Notes: generated by a model from the letters alone, not told the origin. 64,000 nt of DNA from Lineus longissimus (GCF_910592395.1 NC_088311.1:6200501-6264500); one strand, 5' to 3'. Positions 22,265-34,489 are shown, counted from the first letter of the stretch. A program made the numbers and translations.

Positions 22265-23523
22265 AACTTTGACGGGAATGATCGAAGATTGTGTGTCGTT
22301 TAATAGCACGCGCTAGCTCGTGGTTGCTCATGGTTGGACCATCGTCAAAGCATCAAGGCTTATATACATGTCGGAGCCACAGTTATGTGCCAATGGTGTC
22401 ACATTTTGTCAATGCATGTAGGCCTGTGATTGTGACATGTCTTCCGCTTGTTACTATTCCCTGGCTGATTGTGAAATTGTCTGCGAAATCCATTGTACTC
22501 ATTCAAATGGTTGCGACAATGGGCGATATGGATAAAGACTACTAAATGCTTTTACTTCAATTTTGTACAGAAAGGCCTAGTGTAAATGTACGTGGAGTTA
22601 TAGATAAAAGCATTTGCTAGTTTTAATTCATATCACCCATTGTCTTTGATTGTGCCAATCATCGTTTTGAAGTTAGATACAAGCCGGTTTTTCTGAACAG
22701 TGTCATCCATGCCGTTCACTTTCTTGATGGTTGTGACGATGCATTTGATTGGACAATATTGGTTGTGACAATGTCTTTGACTGTGTAAGCAATTGGTGTC
22801 ATCCTTGGCTAATTGTGAAATATCTCTAAACGTAGTAGTCCCTCGCAGTTAACTTACTAGTACAGATGCACAGGTACATCTGATGGACTCAACTACGCAA
22901 AAATAAATATCAAGAATAGTGTGCTAATAAACAGTTTATTATCAAAATTGAATTGAATTTAACATAAATTAAGTCAATCAATTAGCCAAATGAGCTGAGT
23001 GATGGTATGGTCTTTGTCAGCCTTCCTGGTTAGGTAGGTAATCAGTTAAACTCGAAGGTACCATCTTAGCCTGTTGGCATATACAAATGCGAGTACACTA
23101 CAGGCTACTATCAACATGTGCTGTCTTTAGTTGCCCGGCATAGACATCAGACACAACGGACTATGGCTTATATTGTCTTATCCAATCTGGACGGTGAAAC
23201 ACTCTTGAATAAATAACTTAATACAAAATCTGCACACAGGTTTAAAATGCCATTAACATACAGTGTGAATCTGATGCATTAGACATAGTGTAGTATTACT
23301 GCATACCAAGTCTTAATCCAAGTGCCAGATAAATTTTGTTATGGCAAGGTGCCATCCCAAATATTCACAAATTCTTAGGTAATACCTTCTGGCCGCTCTA
23401 GTTCTTTCACCAGACTAAAAGCCAATGTCACACACAAAAGCATGCGAGATATGGAAGCATATTGTTCTGAATGTCCTGCAAAAATCCATCAAGTCTTTGC
23501 ATACACAACCACTATTGCATTCC
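22265..23523. other. Convergent 3' region between the channel gene and TMEM234
   Basis: Besides the MITE at 22518-22642, this holds an AATAAA at 22902-22907 that could serve the channel transcript and a TTTATT near 22935 that could serve TMEM234 on the other strand. Phrases like ggttgtgacaatg recur, as in the arrays 8 kb upstream. No further exon was found. Confidence 0.4.
22518..22642. mobile_element. MITE copy D
   Basis: It starts aatgggcgatatggataaag and ends tttaattcatatcacccatt, with the family core gcctagtgtaaatgtacgtgg. It is the most diverged of the four copies and lies about 250 bases after the channel stop codon. Confidence 0.82.
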
Positions 23524-24685
23524 TCATGATGATGCGGCGACATTCCCACACGCACATAAGGTCACGCCTCCCAGCACCAGTAACATTCCAACAAGCGTCT
23601 CTGAAAGATTGAAAGTAATGGTTCAATTCACCTATCCAAGTGGGTCTTTGTTGTGACATTGTCCTCATAAGACCGATTTTTGATGAATGGAAATTATTAT
23701 CAAACTCAACGGAATCTCTCACAGTGCAACATAGTCATTCTAAGAATGAATGACAGACATGTATCAGTTGGTTTTAGTTGTTACATTTTGAGCTGAATAG
23801 ATCTTACCTGTACTTATTTTTTCTTCTAAAATAACTTTGCCAGCCACGATAGTAAATATAAATGTCAGGGCATTGGTAATGGGGACTGCCATGGATAAAT
23901 CTGCAAGGGAAACAATCATTGCAAGAGATCCATGTCTTGAAAACAAAGACATTCTACAAGCTTTTAGTATAGGGTTTTTTTAATAAGAAAACACAACCGT
24001 GTTGAAAGAGTAAAAATAGAGTGGCCTGAATGATTACTTACTGACTGATGCTAAACACAGGAAATATATAATGGATCCTGACTGATTTATAAGGAATGGG
24101 ACCATGTACTGAAAAGAGGAAAGACACTTTCACAAGTATCTAAAGCTATATCACAATAAAGTGGAATCGACAAGTCGTTTTGTAGACCATTCTTGATTAA
24201 ACTACTACTAAAATTTCCCACTGAAAAGAACCATAGAGTTTCATTAGTGAAAGTTATTGATTTACCCTTTCAAGAAAAGAGCAGATCAAAAGCTAATTTT
24301 GTGATTGCCGTGGATAACCTGTTAACATGAATCACCCTTACCTTCCAATTTGAGACCAAGAATTGCACCTCAGCAAAGAACTGGAGTAGGGCATTTCTTT
24401 TCTTGATGTTTTCAATACCTGCACCGCCTTGCTTGATCATTGGGTTGGTGAAGCCCCACAGGAATGCAACCAAGATCAGATACAGAGTTTCTCCTGTAAG
24501 AAACGCCAACAGGTATCAGTGACAGACAATGGACGAATGGATGGTCATGGATGCAAGTACTCTAGTACTCGGTAATCTATCTACCCAGGCCTATCAGGTA
24601 AATGACACCGAATTCTCAGCCCATGCAAGTTTTCTAATGACGTGGTCACAGACTGAACAATACAAATACGAAACGCACCTTCCAT
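23524..24685 (-). CDS. TMEM234: TMEM234-family transmembrane protein, 131 aa, five exons
   Basis: Minus-strand exons: 24679-24685, 24342-24493, 24042-24108, 23808-23900, 23524-23600; total 396 nt. The first coding exon is only ATG GAA G. It is placed by phase, because exon 2 opens with GA completing a glycine to give MEGETLYLILVAFLWG. Diagnostic parts are LWGFTNPMIKQG, VPFLINQSGSIIYF, LSMAVPITNALTFIFT and VGMLLVLGGVTLC. These build about four membrane helices of the EamA/DMT-like fold, close in length to vertebrate TMEM234 (about 140). The molecular function is unknown; in vertebrates it has been linked to the kidney filtration barrier. It is divergent from the calmodulin-like gene, whose ATG lies about 1.05 kb away. 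The stop, not the longer alternative frame, was chosen because the family ends soon after the last helix. Confidence 0.87.
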
Positions 24686-25730
24686 TTCGCAACTGGCATG
24701 AAATAATCGGTGTTTTTGATGAAAATGTGGTCAAGGAAAAACTCAAAATCCAGAGACGGCCATTTTGCTATATTCGAGTTCTGCTACTACCACAAGTACC
24801 ATATCCAACCTCGAAAACAGGCCTTGCAAGACTTCCTGCAATCGAGTTTGAGGCGGGAATTTTAAATGGGCGCATGTTTGCGTTAAAATATGTGCATAGG
24901 CTACACTTGTGTTACCTGAATCTTTTTAATTTCTTTCCAGCCATCGTTGGTCCTACCAATGAGGCCCTACTCCTACTGTTTAGTGTGACAGATTAAAAAC
25001 CATTTAGATTTGGTTTCGACGTCGAGGAGTAAAAACTGGTTCTAGTGGACATTGCAGCCTCGTGAACTTTGTTGTTTTGTACGAAGCATATATTATGCAT
25101 TTTCAAAAAAATTAAGCACAGACCAATGTAGCGACGACCAAGCGATGTTGTATTCCTTTGGGGGAAGATTGTTCTTAGTAATCAACGATAAGTAATCAGA
25201 ACCAGAACCAGTCAGACTCCCTCGGCAGCCCATTGCGGGCGTCATCCTAATTTGGGCTCCTTTTGGGTGAAGAACGAGGCCGGTCCACTGCGTCCGGAGT
25301 GTAGAAACCAGTGGGTTGTAAGTCGGACTACCCTACACTCCGGTACATTGTAGCAGTATCCAAAGCAGTGGCCAACAAAAGTATCCTCTATACATTTCTT
25401 TTAATCGCAGTTTAATATAATTTAATAATTTTAGTAGTGTAATGTCCGGCCAGCGAACGCGTCCCGCAACTATTCTTGTCGTCGCAGTGACCTCTCCTTT
25501 TGAAACTAACACAAAGCAGAGCATGGCGTTTAACTGCGATGATGTTCTCATCTTTTCAACTTATCTCGACAATGATGAGTATCTGGGTTATTTTATTATA
25601 TGGATACAAAGAGACTGATTCAGTTGTAACGTGCCTTAAATGTTTATGACTCCATAAGACGCCTGCCTGCTGCAGTCTGTACAGTTTTAAAAGTCAATCT
25701 GTCGTTTTGGGTCCAGTTGTCTTGCTTAGA
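24686..25730. promoter_or_regulatory. Divergent region between TMEM234 and the calmodulin-like gene
   Basis: It must contain both promoters and 5' UTRs. No exon was recognised. A hairpin, ccggagtgtag ... ctacactccgg, spans about 25289-25344. The long open frame over 24529-24996 on the plus strand overlaps TMEM234 exon 1 and has no protein-like composition. Confidence 0.45.
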
Positions 25731-28723
25731 ATGATGGAACCGGTAAGTAAATACACATGCAGTACGAGACTGTCTGTGGGTGACAGCCTGCGCACAACTA
25801 TTGTCGCAAATTGGTACAAAAGGAGAGGTCAGATCAGACTATAAGATCTTAGTACATTCATTTTATAATGGATGTTACTCGTTCATGTATTGAAAAAGAC
25901 CTCGCATGTAGTGTAAAATTCTCACGTTGCGCTATTTTGTCCCTACCTCCCAGCTATAAGGATTAAGACATTGTCCAATAAACGCTCCCTCCGCTCGTGC
26001 CTGGACCTAAAATCCCATTGTTCTGTATGGTCTTGTCAAATGGTCATCAGGGCAAATTTTATTTTAAACGCCAATGCAATTGAAATGTAGAAGTGTTTCA
26101 TAAGCGTGTTATATCAGGGTCCAATATTATTGTGATACCCAGATGGCAGAGGCAATGAGCAAATGAGAGACCCTACACGTATCAAGTTCTCCGTAATAAT
26201 TGATACCCGTTTTATCCCACGGACCCGTACATGTAGAACGTCCGTATACTGTAATACATACATGTACATGTAATAAATGTTGTTGTTTTTTCAATCCTGT
26301 AATAATGTTAACAAATTACATCCTCCATTGAACAAAGCATGCGTTCTGGCCAGCAGCTGATACAATATCAATGACTATCCATATAAAATAACCAATATAG
26401 CCATGAATTTAAATGACTCAATAAGTTGAATTCGCTTTGGCATATGTTGGTAGAAAATCGATAAACTCAGTGTTATTGCCAGTGGCTTAACAATAATAGC
26501 TACATTGAGACGCTTGTGAGACCCACGGCCACCTGTAGAGATGTATTTCCTTCCAATAGGATGCTGATATTGCTGTAAACATGGAGATCCTTCTTTGAAA
26601 AAAAATGTGCCTTTTGACAGAATTGTTCTTTTTCTGTAGCAATGATACCACCGAATATAGTGAGGAGGTAGGTCTGTAGGTCTGTGGCCCCTCCACCCCC
26701 CGTTTGACAACTGGGTGTGAGGGACTTGTTCTGCTATCCAACACCTTTTCTGCCTCAAGGCAGGGCCATTCCACGTCCGCCCGAGGGCATCCTTTCCAAT
26801 GCTGTCCGCCCCAGGGCATCCCTGCCAATGCTGTCCGCCCCAGGGAATCCTTTTCAACGCGTCCCCCTCAGGGCATCTTCGGCTTTCAAACTGTTCACCC
26901 AGGGCATCCGTTCCAATGCTGTCTGTCACAGGGCATCCTTTCCAAAGCTGTCCGACCCGGGGCATCCTTTCAAATGCTGTCTCTCCCAGGACATCCGTTC
27001 AAATGCTCTCTGTTCCATCATTTTTAACGCTGTCCGCCCCAGGTCATCCTTTCCAATGCTATCCTTGCTAGCCAAGGACATCCGTTCCAATGCTATCTCT
27101 CCCATCCTGTCCAAAGCTGTCCGCCCCAGGGGATCCTTTCAAATGCTCTCCGTCCCAGGTCCAATGCTGCCATCCTTAGGGCATCCATCCGATCCTTTAT
27201 AGTGCTGATCCTCATGATAAGTTCCTGTTATCACTGAGGCGTAGATGTGCGTCGATGGACTAATTGCGAGTATCTGCTCGATTCGAGCAAATCAGATGTA
27301 TGTACTGTCTTAGTTTTGAGCCACAAGTTTCATTCAAAAGACCCACGTATAAACAATCTGGCGTCTTGGTGTTTTAACCATTCTATACTTCTTTTGTCTT
27401 TTAGAATGGTAATAGAGATTCACTTACAGAAGATCAGGTTGCAGGTATGCTAGGCCAAATATTCACGAAGTCCGTTTACTAGTAAACGTTATCATTAACT
27501 TAAGTGTAGTTCGACTGTCCTCTGGTAACAAACTGTGATCATTTATACATTGTATTCAGGCTGGTCAATGTAATGGCAAGAACACCAGTATATTCTCCCC
27601 CGTCATAAGAAAGGATTGCCCCCGACATCCCTACAGTTACCTACTTGTCATGTTGACGACATCTAGTGGATTATCCTGATTTCCTCCATCTCCTTCAGAG
27701 TTCAGAGAAGCTTTTGCTCTCTTCGACAAGAACGGCGATGGACAAATATCTGTGGGAGAGCTTGGTATAGTGATTCGGTCACTTGGACAGAACCCTACTG
27801 ATAAGGACCTGCGTCAGATGATAAATGACGTCGATGCTGACAGTGAGTACCATGTGGTTCATCATGATCACTAAAGATCGTCTGATGCGGATCCTCGGAT
27901 GATAACTTGTAGCTCCAATTGGTAGCGATTTGGTTGAAGACTGTAGCTTCAATCTACCGAGGCATCACCTTCATGGGCTTACACAACCGTTGGCCGTAAT
28001 TAAAAGAGGTAGCCAGGAGCACCAGCTACTAGCCATTCTGTGGTTTATGCCGTCACATCCTTCCCAGAGAGTAATGGGGCAGCGATGTAAAGACCTTGTT
28101 GTAGGTCAAGATTGCTGACTACCAGCTCCATCAAATGATTCTGTATCTTGATCATACTTTTAGGTAGTGGTACTATAGACTTTTCCGAGTTCCTGGACAT
28201 GATGGCCCGTAAGATGAAGGATACGGATTCTGACGAGGAACTCAAGGAAGCCTTCAAGGTGTTCGATGAGGACGGGGACGGAAGTATCAGCGCGGCGGAG
28301 CTCCGGCATGTTATGCTGAACCTCGGGGAGAAGATGAGTGACGAGGAGGTGACTGATATGATCAGGGAGGCCGATCTGGATGGTGACGGCCAGATTGATT
28401 ATCAAGGTGTGTTGCCTCTGGTTGCGAGTGGCTGCGTTGGTGGGTGAAGGGGGTTCGGGCATGTCATAATGAATCTCGGGGAAAAGATGTGTTCAAGTGG
28501 TGAGTTGACAGAGATGAAGCCGATGAGACCGGAAAAGTCGATCGAGGATTAATACTGATAGAGCGAAGTGATGTCCTTGGTCCAAGGCATGCACCCGAGT
28601 TTCTTTCAACGCATGGTTAATAAGAGAACGTTGTAACGCGGCGTGCGTGACCAGTACTATAAATATGAACGATTTTTTTCCATTTCAGAATTTGTCAGTA
28701 TGATGACGGGAAAGTTAAAATAG
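25731..28723 (+). CDS. Calmodulin-like protein with four EF-hands (157 aa, five exons)
   Basis: Exons: 25731-25742, 27405-27444, 27699-27842, 28164-28406, 28689-28723; total 474 nt. After a short unrelated head (MMEPNGNRDS), the protein follows calmodulin throughout: [51 protein letters not shown]. All four calcium loops are complete ([12 protein letters not shown] at 27-38, [12 protein letters not shown] at 63-74, [12 protein letters not shown] at 100-111, [12 protein letters not shown] at 136-147), so it should bind four calcium ions. It differs from canonical, almost invariant calmodulin at many sites (GIVIRS, VTDMI, the GKLK tail), so it is a diverged paralogue and not the main calmodulin gene. 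Starting at the second ATG (25734) would remove one residue. Intron 1 holds a minisatellite and intron 4 an exon relic. Confidence 0.88.
26776..27190 (+). repeat. Minisatellite (~28-30-bp unit) in intron 1 of the calmodulin-like gene
   Basis: Units like gccccagggcatcctttcca and atgctgtcc repeat about fourteen times with substitutions and small indels. All three plus frames and two minus frames look open through parts of it, which is an effect of the repeat and not a gene. Confidence 0.85.
28458..28551 (+). pseudogene. Relic of an EF-hand exon inside intron 4 of the calmodulin-like gene
   Basis: In frame it reads [11 protein letters not shown], then a decayed stretch ending EKSIED and a stop. 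This parallels [20 protein letters not shown] in exon 4 only about 150 bases upstream. It looks like a partial tandem duplication of exon 4 that lost its calcium loop. No good splice sites border it. Confidence 0.6.
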
Positions 28724-30018
28724 TGTTGTGGAAACCTGCACTCGGGATCGGAGGTGTCAACTCCAATGCTCATACTAGAAATACTGAGGATTACAAAACT
28801 CGTTTTACTCGAAAATTGATATCAGTCTTTGTTGCCAGATTCGTATGGCTTTTTAAAGTTCGACGATATGGAACGCGAGTGCCAACCTAGGAGTGTTATT
28901 TAGACGTTGATCCTCGGAGGTTTGACATTTGTAAGATCGAGGGAAACACTGCAGCAATGTTTTCTCGGATATTGAGTGAAATTCAATAGGCTATACCGCT
29001 CTCCCCTCCGTGTATTTTCGTGGGCTTACTGACCATTAGAATAGTCGACAATACTCGTGGGTTGCCTTTACTGTTGCCTCTAGTTTACCTTGTTGCAATT
29101 GACAGGGCGACAGGGATATTCATTGAGACGCGTTTGAAAGAAAATACCATTAATGAGACAAAATCAAAATGTCGTCAATGCGAATACGTATGCACCCGAC
29201 CGGACTGCGCCCGGAATCTGACTGGAAAGTGTTGCTTGTTCATAATGTATGCATTTCACAATTGAAGAAAGAAAACCTCTGTAGACTGATGTTTGTCGAT
29301 TCTTTCATCTATTCCTATCTATTCCTGGCGGCGCTCCTTTTGGTGGAAGTAAAAAAATCGGAGTCTCGATCTGTCGACAATTATTTGATAGTTAGGCCTG
29401 CTTACGCTGCCTACGCCGTCTGCACTGCCTATGCTGCCTCGGAATGGAGGACCCAGTTTCGATGATACTAGACTGGAATTTCCCAAGATTCGCAATTCAG
29501 CGAACACATACTGGAAAAACTCGAGGACAGATTGCACCTGCGGTACTGAGGCTGCAGCACACAGTATATATCATCATGAAACCAATCAAGTACGATTCTG
29601 TGTTAGTGTGCTGTCAATGATATAGTATGAAAAGTATAGGCCTACCTAAATACTATAGTATACATGTAACTGTCTACACTATTTCACTATCGTTAGGTTT
29701 TTAAAAATACTCGCACAATGTGAACTCACCAGATGATTGCCAGTTGGCAATCGGTCAACAGATATATCTGTCATGAAACCGAAAGTATCGGCCGGGGAAA
29801 CCCGAGAATTTCAAAGAAGTGGTTCGCGTCTAGCCGTGCACGATATAAATCGCTGTATTGCGCCTTTGAGCTCAGATCAGACATTGGAAGTCGGGTTGTC
29901 AGCCACAGACGAGGTAAGGCGTCGTCCTTTACGTTGATTCCTGTATTTCCAACTTGCCAGTTTTGGTCGAAATTGATAGTTTCCGTCCGTTATCCCGGTT
30001 CCTTTGTTTTAATTCGGG
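28724..30018. other. Spacer between the calmodulin-like gene and the DUSP11-like gene
   Basis: No confident exon. A 47-codon open stretch from 29773 ends at a donor-like gaggtaagg (29912), but its phase does not join DUSP11 exon 2. A short run of ctgcctaygc words lies near 29399-29440. Confidence 0.4.
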
Positions 30019-33000
30019 ATGAGTAACTATCGTGGAAGGGGTAGGCGTGGAAGAGGTGGCATTGGAGGAAACTGGCGCGGCGACCAACGAAGAGGACCAG
30101 GCCCTGTGCCAGCAAAGTAAGTCAATAATATATGGTGTTGTTTTTTATAATTAAGTGACTCTTGCCGGCTAATAAGCAACATTATCACAGAACAATCGGC
30201 TGCGGCGATGACACTGTTTCAAACATTATCAGATTTATAGTTGCAACTTCCATCACTATCGATAGCCTGTAGTTTTGGTTTCGAAGAGAAAGGCTATTTT
30301 CATGGAGTCAGGCTTCTCGATAAACCACGGTTAAGTTTTGAAGAAAGCGGATTGCACATTCTCCATCAAAGCGATTGCACTTTTCAGGTGGTTCGACTAC
30401 AAGAAACTGGGCGAAAGGATGGAGGGATCCCAATTTATCATTTTCAAAACTCCCCTTAAGGATGACATCAACCGAGAAAATAATGTGCCAGAAGACCAAA
30501 GGTTTGCATTATCAATTTTTTGGAAGTGACTACTTGGCAAGCCCGGTGTAGAAGTTTAAAATGTCCTAGGATAAAATGTCCGGGAACAAAGGATTCTATT
30601 ATGCCCTTCAATCTCTGAGCTATTGACTGTCAGTGTCTCTATAGAACCATATTGCAGAATACAATAGGGCCGGACACTTTTTCCAGGGGGGACACTTTTT
30701 ACTTTTACACCGGCTTACCAAACAGCGACTTTTTCTTGTCCTGAATGGAGAGCCGAACTCATTAATATTAAAGTAAAGTCTCCAGCTCGACAAACATGGT
30801 AGATTTTTTACCTGTTTGGCAAGCCCGGCTGGCCGAACAGGGTGGCTTTTTAGTGCTGTTTTGCAAGCGGCTCTCCAAACAGGACAATAACAGATGCCTG
30901 TTCGGCGAGCGGCTTGCCAAATAGACCCGGCCTAAATTGTTATTCATCATCATCATCAAAACCATATTAGCTTCACGGTCCAGATTTAAGACGTGGCCAT
31001 TTCCTGCAGCCTATCATGATACATGTAGTTTTAATTTGAAACTCTGGATGAATGTGAGCACTTAGTTTAATTTGATGAATTCTTGTCGCTTTCCCCTAGG
31101 TATAGTTTGATCAATTCGTGTCGCTTTTCTTCAGATTCACCCCATCTGACCTGCTGAGGATGGCCGCTGATAAAGGGTATGATTTAGGTCTCGTCATAGA
31201 CATGACCAATACCAAAAGGTATTATCAGCCCACGGTGAGTAGAACAGTGTCTATATAGCTTCTACAGAGGATATTATTTCAGTCATAATCTGCCAGTTTC
31301 CCTTGGATTCAATACAGAAGTTACATTTATCAGTATTTCACTGTGGATGAAGGTATTACCTGGTATTTTGTCTCTGTGTAATTGTTTCCTCATTTCCTCT
31401 CAACGGTCAGCGCATATTTTTTAACAACCTACCAATGAGACGCGCTTCGTTTGCCTCCTAAACCGGAGGAGATCAAATGTACGCTAGTACACGGTGAAAG
31501 TATCACTTGGCAACCGTTACTAATGGCGAGACTAGAAGTTTGATTTTTTAAGGTAAACCGACACTATATCAGCATTTATGAGTAAACGCGAACGCTGGCA
31601 ATACCGACCTGCAGAACCTATAAGACCTTACTCTAACTTTTTCCAAAAAAAGTGGTTTGTATTTTATCCTTAACAGGAATTCACAAGCAAGGGAGTAGAA
31701 TATGAGAAGATGAAACTGGAGGGCCACGGAGTCGTTCCATCAGAGGAGGAAGTACAGAGGCAAGTTACACACGAAATTAAGATTTGTGATGCTGGTCCAT
31801 TTTTCTTTGGTAATGCACTTATTTTCATTAGGGTGTTGTTTTATCTAATTCTAACAAATGTGTTTTTATGTCCGTTTTAGCTTTCGAATGACAGTGGATC
31901 GATTCCTCTGCAGGAAATACAGTAAGTACCATTATTAAGCACAATTACTACGATTTCGCTTATTGTGTCGCATATTCACTGCTAAAGCCTCATCAGATAT
32001 CAGATTCATCTATAACATCTCTTTCAACCACTGCGTGGGAGGGTAGTGTCGCTCGTAAACATTGAATCGAAGCCAATGTTTTATAATCATCGTGGCTTTG
32101 TGGACCCATTAGTAAGCTTTTTCAACAGAAGCCTGAGGAGGTTTGCAAAGTTTCCCCTGCCATGCGTGCACGCTCTCGGAGACGCCTCAAATAGCAAGAA
32201 CAACCGTGTGTTTGAACCATGAATCTATCAAACGCTTCATAATTTCTGTGTATACAGTGATTTTTTGCTCACGGCCACACCGTCTGTTCGCTCCTATATG
32301 TGCTTGGGATGATGATATTTTTGATAGAGACTTGGGAATTGTTTTCAGATAAGTTGATAGGCGTCCATGGCACAACCAGCACCAACCGCCCCGGCTATCT
32401 CATATGTAGATATCTTATGGAAAAACAGAATGTGGAACCATCAAAGGCAATTGAAGGTAAGGAAGATGACAACATTACCCATGCCCCACTGACAACTCCC
32501 CACAAAGATCGTAGCTCTCTGTTTAATAGCCTTAGAAATATCACCATGAAGTGTGCTTGTTCGGAAATTTCCAGTAAATTTCTACTCCTTGTTGTCATAT
32601 TCATTTGTTCTGAGTGGTTATAATCCCCGGTGTGGAGTGAAAAGTCTACCGACCTTTTCTTGGACACGCAAACGGTTCTTGGGCATTGAAGATTTATCAC
32701 CTCTCTTTGCAGACTTCAAAACGGCGAGAGGGCATCCCATTGATGAGCAGTCTTACATTGATGCGCTGATGTCCTTTGAACCTGTGTAAGTAATTATAAC
32801 CAGATGTGGTTCATCATCTGATCAAACGCCAGAGCACAACCACGAAGACAGTTCCGAGGGACAACCTAGAGGACAGTTCTTGATCACCGAGGGAAAGCGT
32901 GCATGGCCAGAACACACATTATATATTTAAAAAAAAACTTATGTGGAGCAGATCTAGACACTTCATGTACGTCACACTGTCCATGCCATTGCTTGATACG

Positions 33001-33383
33001 AACACTGAGAGTCAAACTCGGATGAAGAAACCCAGCAGCCGACTGGCGACCGCTACTTCATACGTGTTTAATCATTTAACAGTCTTAGAACCTGACTGTC
33101 AGCACATGAATCCAACTTTTCATCACGAAGTCACCATTCTTACCCGTTTCAAATTATGCATTTGCATCGGGCTCTTAGTTTTCAATTTCGGTATTGTCCA
33201 TTTACCGTTCTCATTTCACAGCAGCTTTGATTTATCTTGTATTTATTCAGCGGCAGAAAATCAAAAAGCAATGGCGATGAAGACGAAAATGTCCTTCACG
33301 GAATGGCAAGTGCATCCCTAAACAAACAAGATTGTGACGAGAGGAGACGAGACGGATTTACTGAGGATGATTACCGCTATTAG
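30019..33383 (+). CDS. DUSP11: DUSP11/PIR1-like RNA phosphatase relative lacking the catalytic cysteine (249 aa, eight exons)
   Basis: Exons: 30019-30116, 30388-30501, 31135-31234, 31677-31759, 31881-31921, 32349-32456, 32713-32785, 33251-33383; total 750 nt. DUSP11 removes beta and gamma phosphates from 5' ends of RNA. The Arg/Gly-rich head (MSNYRGRGRRGRGG), WFDYKKLGERM, FIIFKTPL, YDLGLVIDMTNTKRYYQP, KLEGHGVVPSEEE, and NKLIGV followed by YLICRYLMEKQNVEPSKAIE all follow DUSP11. The catalytic loop, HCTHGLNRTG in the human enzyme, here reads HGTTSTNRPG. The nucleophile Cys is Gly153, while Arg159 is kept, so phosphatase activity by the usual mechanism should be absent. The reading frame, splice sites and flanking blocks are intact, so this looks like a pseudophosphatase and not a dead gene. 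Intron 4 uses a GC donor (ag|gcaagt). The tail is acidic and basic, ending FTEDDYRY. Confidence 0.88.
30552..30704. repeat. Imperfect foldback in DUSP11-like intron 2, followed by a short degenerate repeat
   Basis: The left end taaaatgtcctaggataaaa plus tgtccgg is mirrored by ccggacactttttccagggg and gacacttttta at the right. From about 30710 to 30925, variants of cggcttgccaaacag occur several times in both orientations. It is probably an old non-autonomous element; no target duplication was identified. Confidence 0.45.
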
Positions 33384-34489
33384 TACAGTAGACAAGTCAG
33401 AACTGTATGTGTTAGTCCACTGTGCAGACGGGGGTGCGTCTGATATTTTCTGCTAGGGCATTGAGGTTTGGTGACGTATGTGTTAAGAGATCAGGGGCCA
33501 ACTTGCCTTCACCCGCATTGGACAAATTCCTTTCGGTTGACGATTGGTGACGACGACATACAAGAAGATATAATATACATGTACGATACCTCGCATAATG
33601 TCGGGGGCCAGTTCTCCGTGTTCTCCTGTTGAAAAGTCGTATTTCTAGCTCCAGTTATCTATTTCATTTAGACCATAGTGATGCAAATCGAACTTGCCTG
33701 GAAATTGCACGAACATTTTTCCACGTTTTCTTAAATCATACTTTTCCATGTTTTTTAATCATATCAAAATTTTATTTTAAAGAAAGTGTACACTCGGCGG
33801 TGTGCCGAATTTCATATATGTCGTTTGTTTCAAACTTTTATATGAGATTCCATGTATGGTCTTGCTCATAAGCTGATGCATAGTTTGCTATTGTTTCTCG
33901 AATGTACAATACAACAATTACAATGTGTCATTTTGAATACAAACTAAAGCTTTTTTAGTAGTTTTCGTTTTAGTCACTTACACGTCGTGTACCCTGAATA
34001 TATGCCTCGATATAGTGACAATTTACTCCACTAACACAAGGGTCAATTTCGTTATATGTTGATTTCCGTGGTATCTTGGCCAAGATGATTACGTAAATTT
34101 CAATCAAGGCCTCACATGTTCACGTTAAACCAAAAACCAGCCAGATACTGACTGAGTTCCCTCTTCATTCCGCTTGCATACGGAACTCCCTATTGAAAGG
34201 GAGCCTATATATGGCACCGCGGTGTCTTACTGTCCTAAACATTCTCGGCATTCTGGCAACTGAAGGCAACTGAAGGCAAAATAAAGGATCGTGTTTAATT
34301 CAGCACTTCCTATACAAGCCTGATTTTGATATACTGTCAGATGGGACAGACCTCTATTAAGTGATATCATCTGTCAGGCTCTTGCCTAGAGTCTTCATTT
34401 AATGAACTAGCTGGTGCGATTTTTTAATGTTAAAAGGGTTGTTAACGTCAGTGTGCGCGTATAGAAACGCACACACAAAAACATCAGGG

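Noticed and set aside
26375-27202. Several overlapping open frames with [12 protein letters not shown]-like repeats
   Set aside because: They are translations of a ~28-bp minisatellite; open in several frames on both strands and without any domain.
29773-29912. 47-codon open stretch ending at gaggtaagg, just before the DUSP11-like gene
   Set aside because: Its phase does not fit DUSP11 exon 2, no acceptor precedes 30019, and the peptide has no known relatives.
34110-34330. Possible solo LTR (ctatatatgg TATA-like box, then aataaa)
   Set aside because: No matching partner, no target duplication and no clear TG...CA ends; a gene 3' UTR explains the aataaa equally well.
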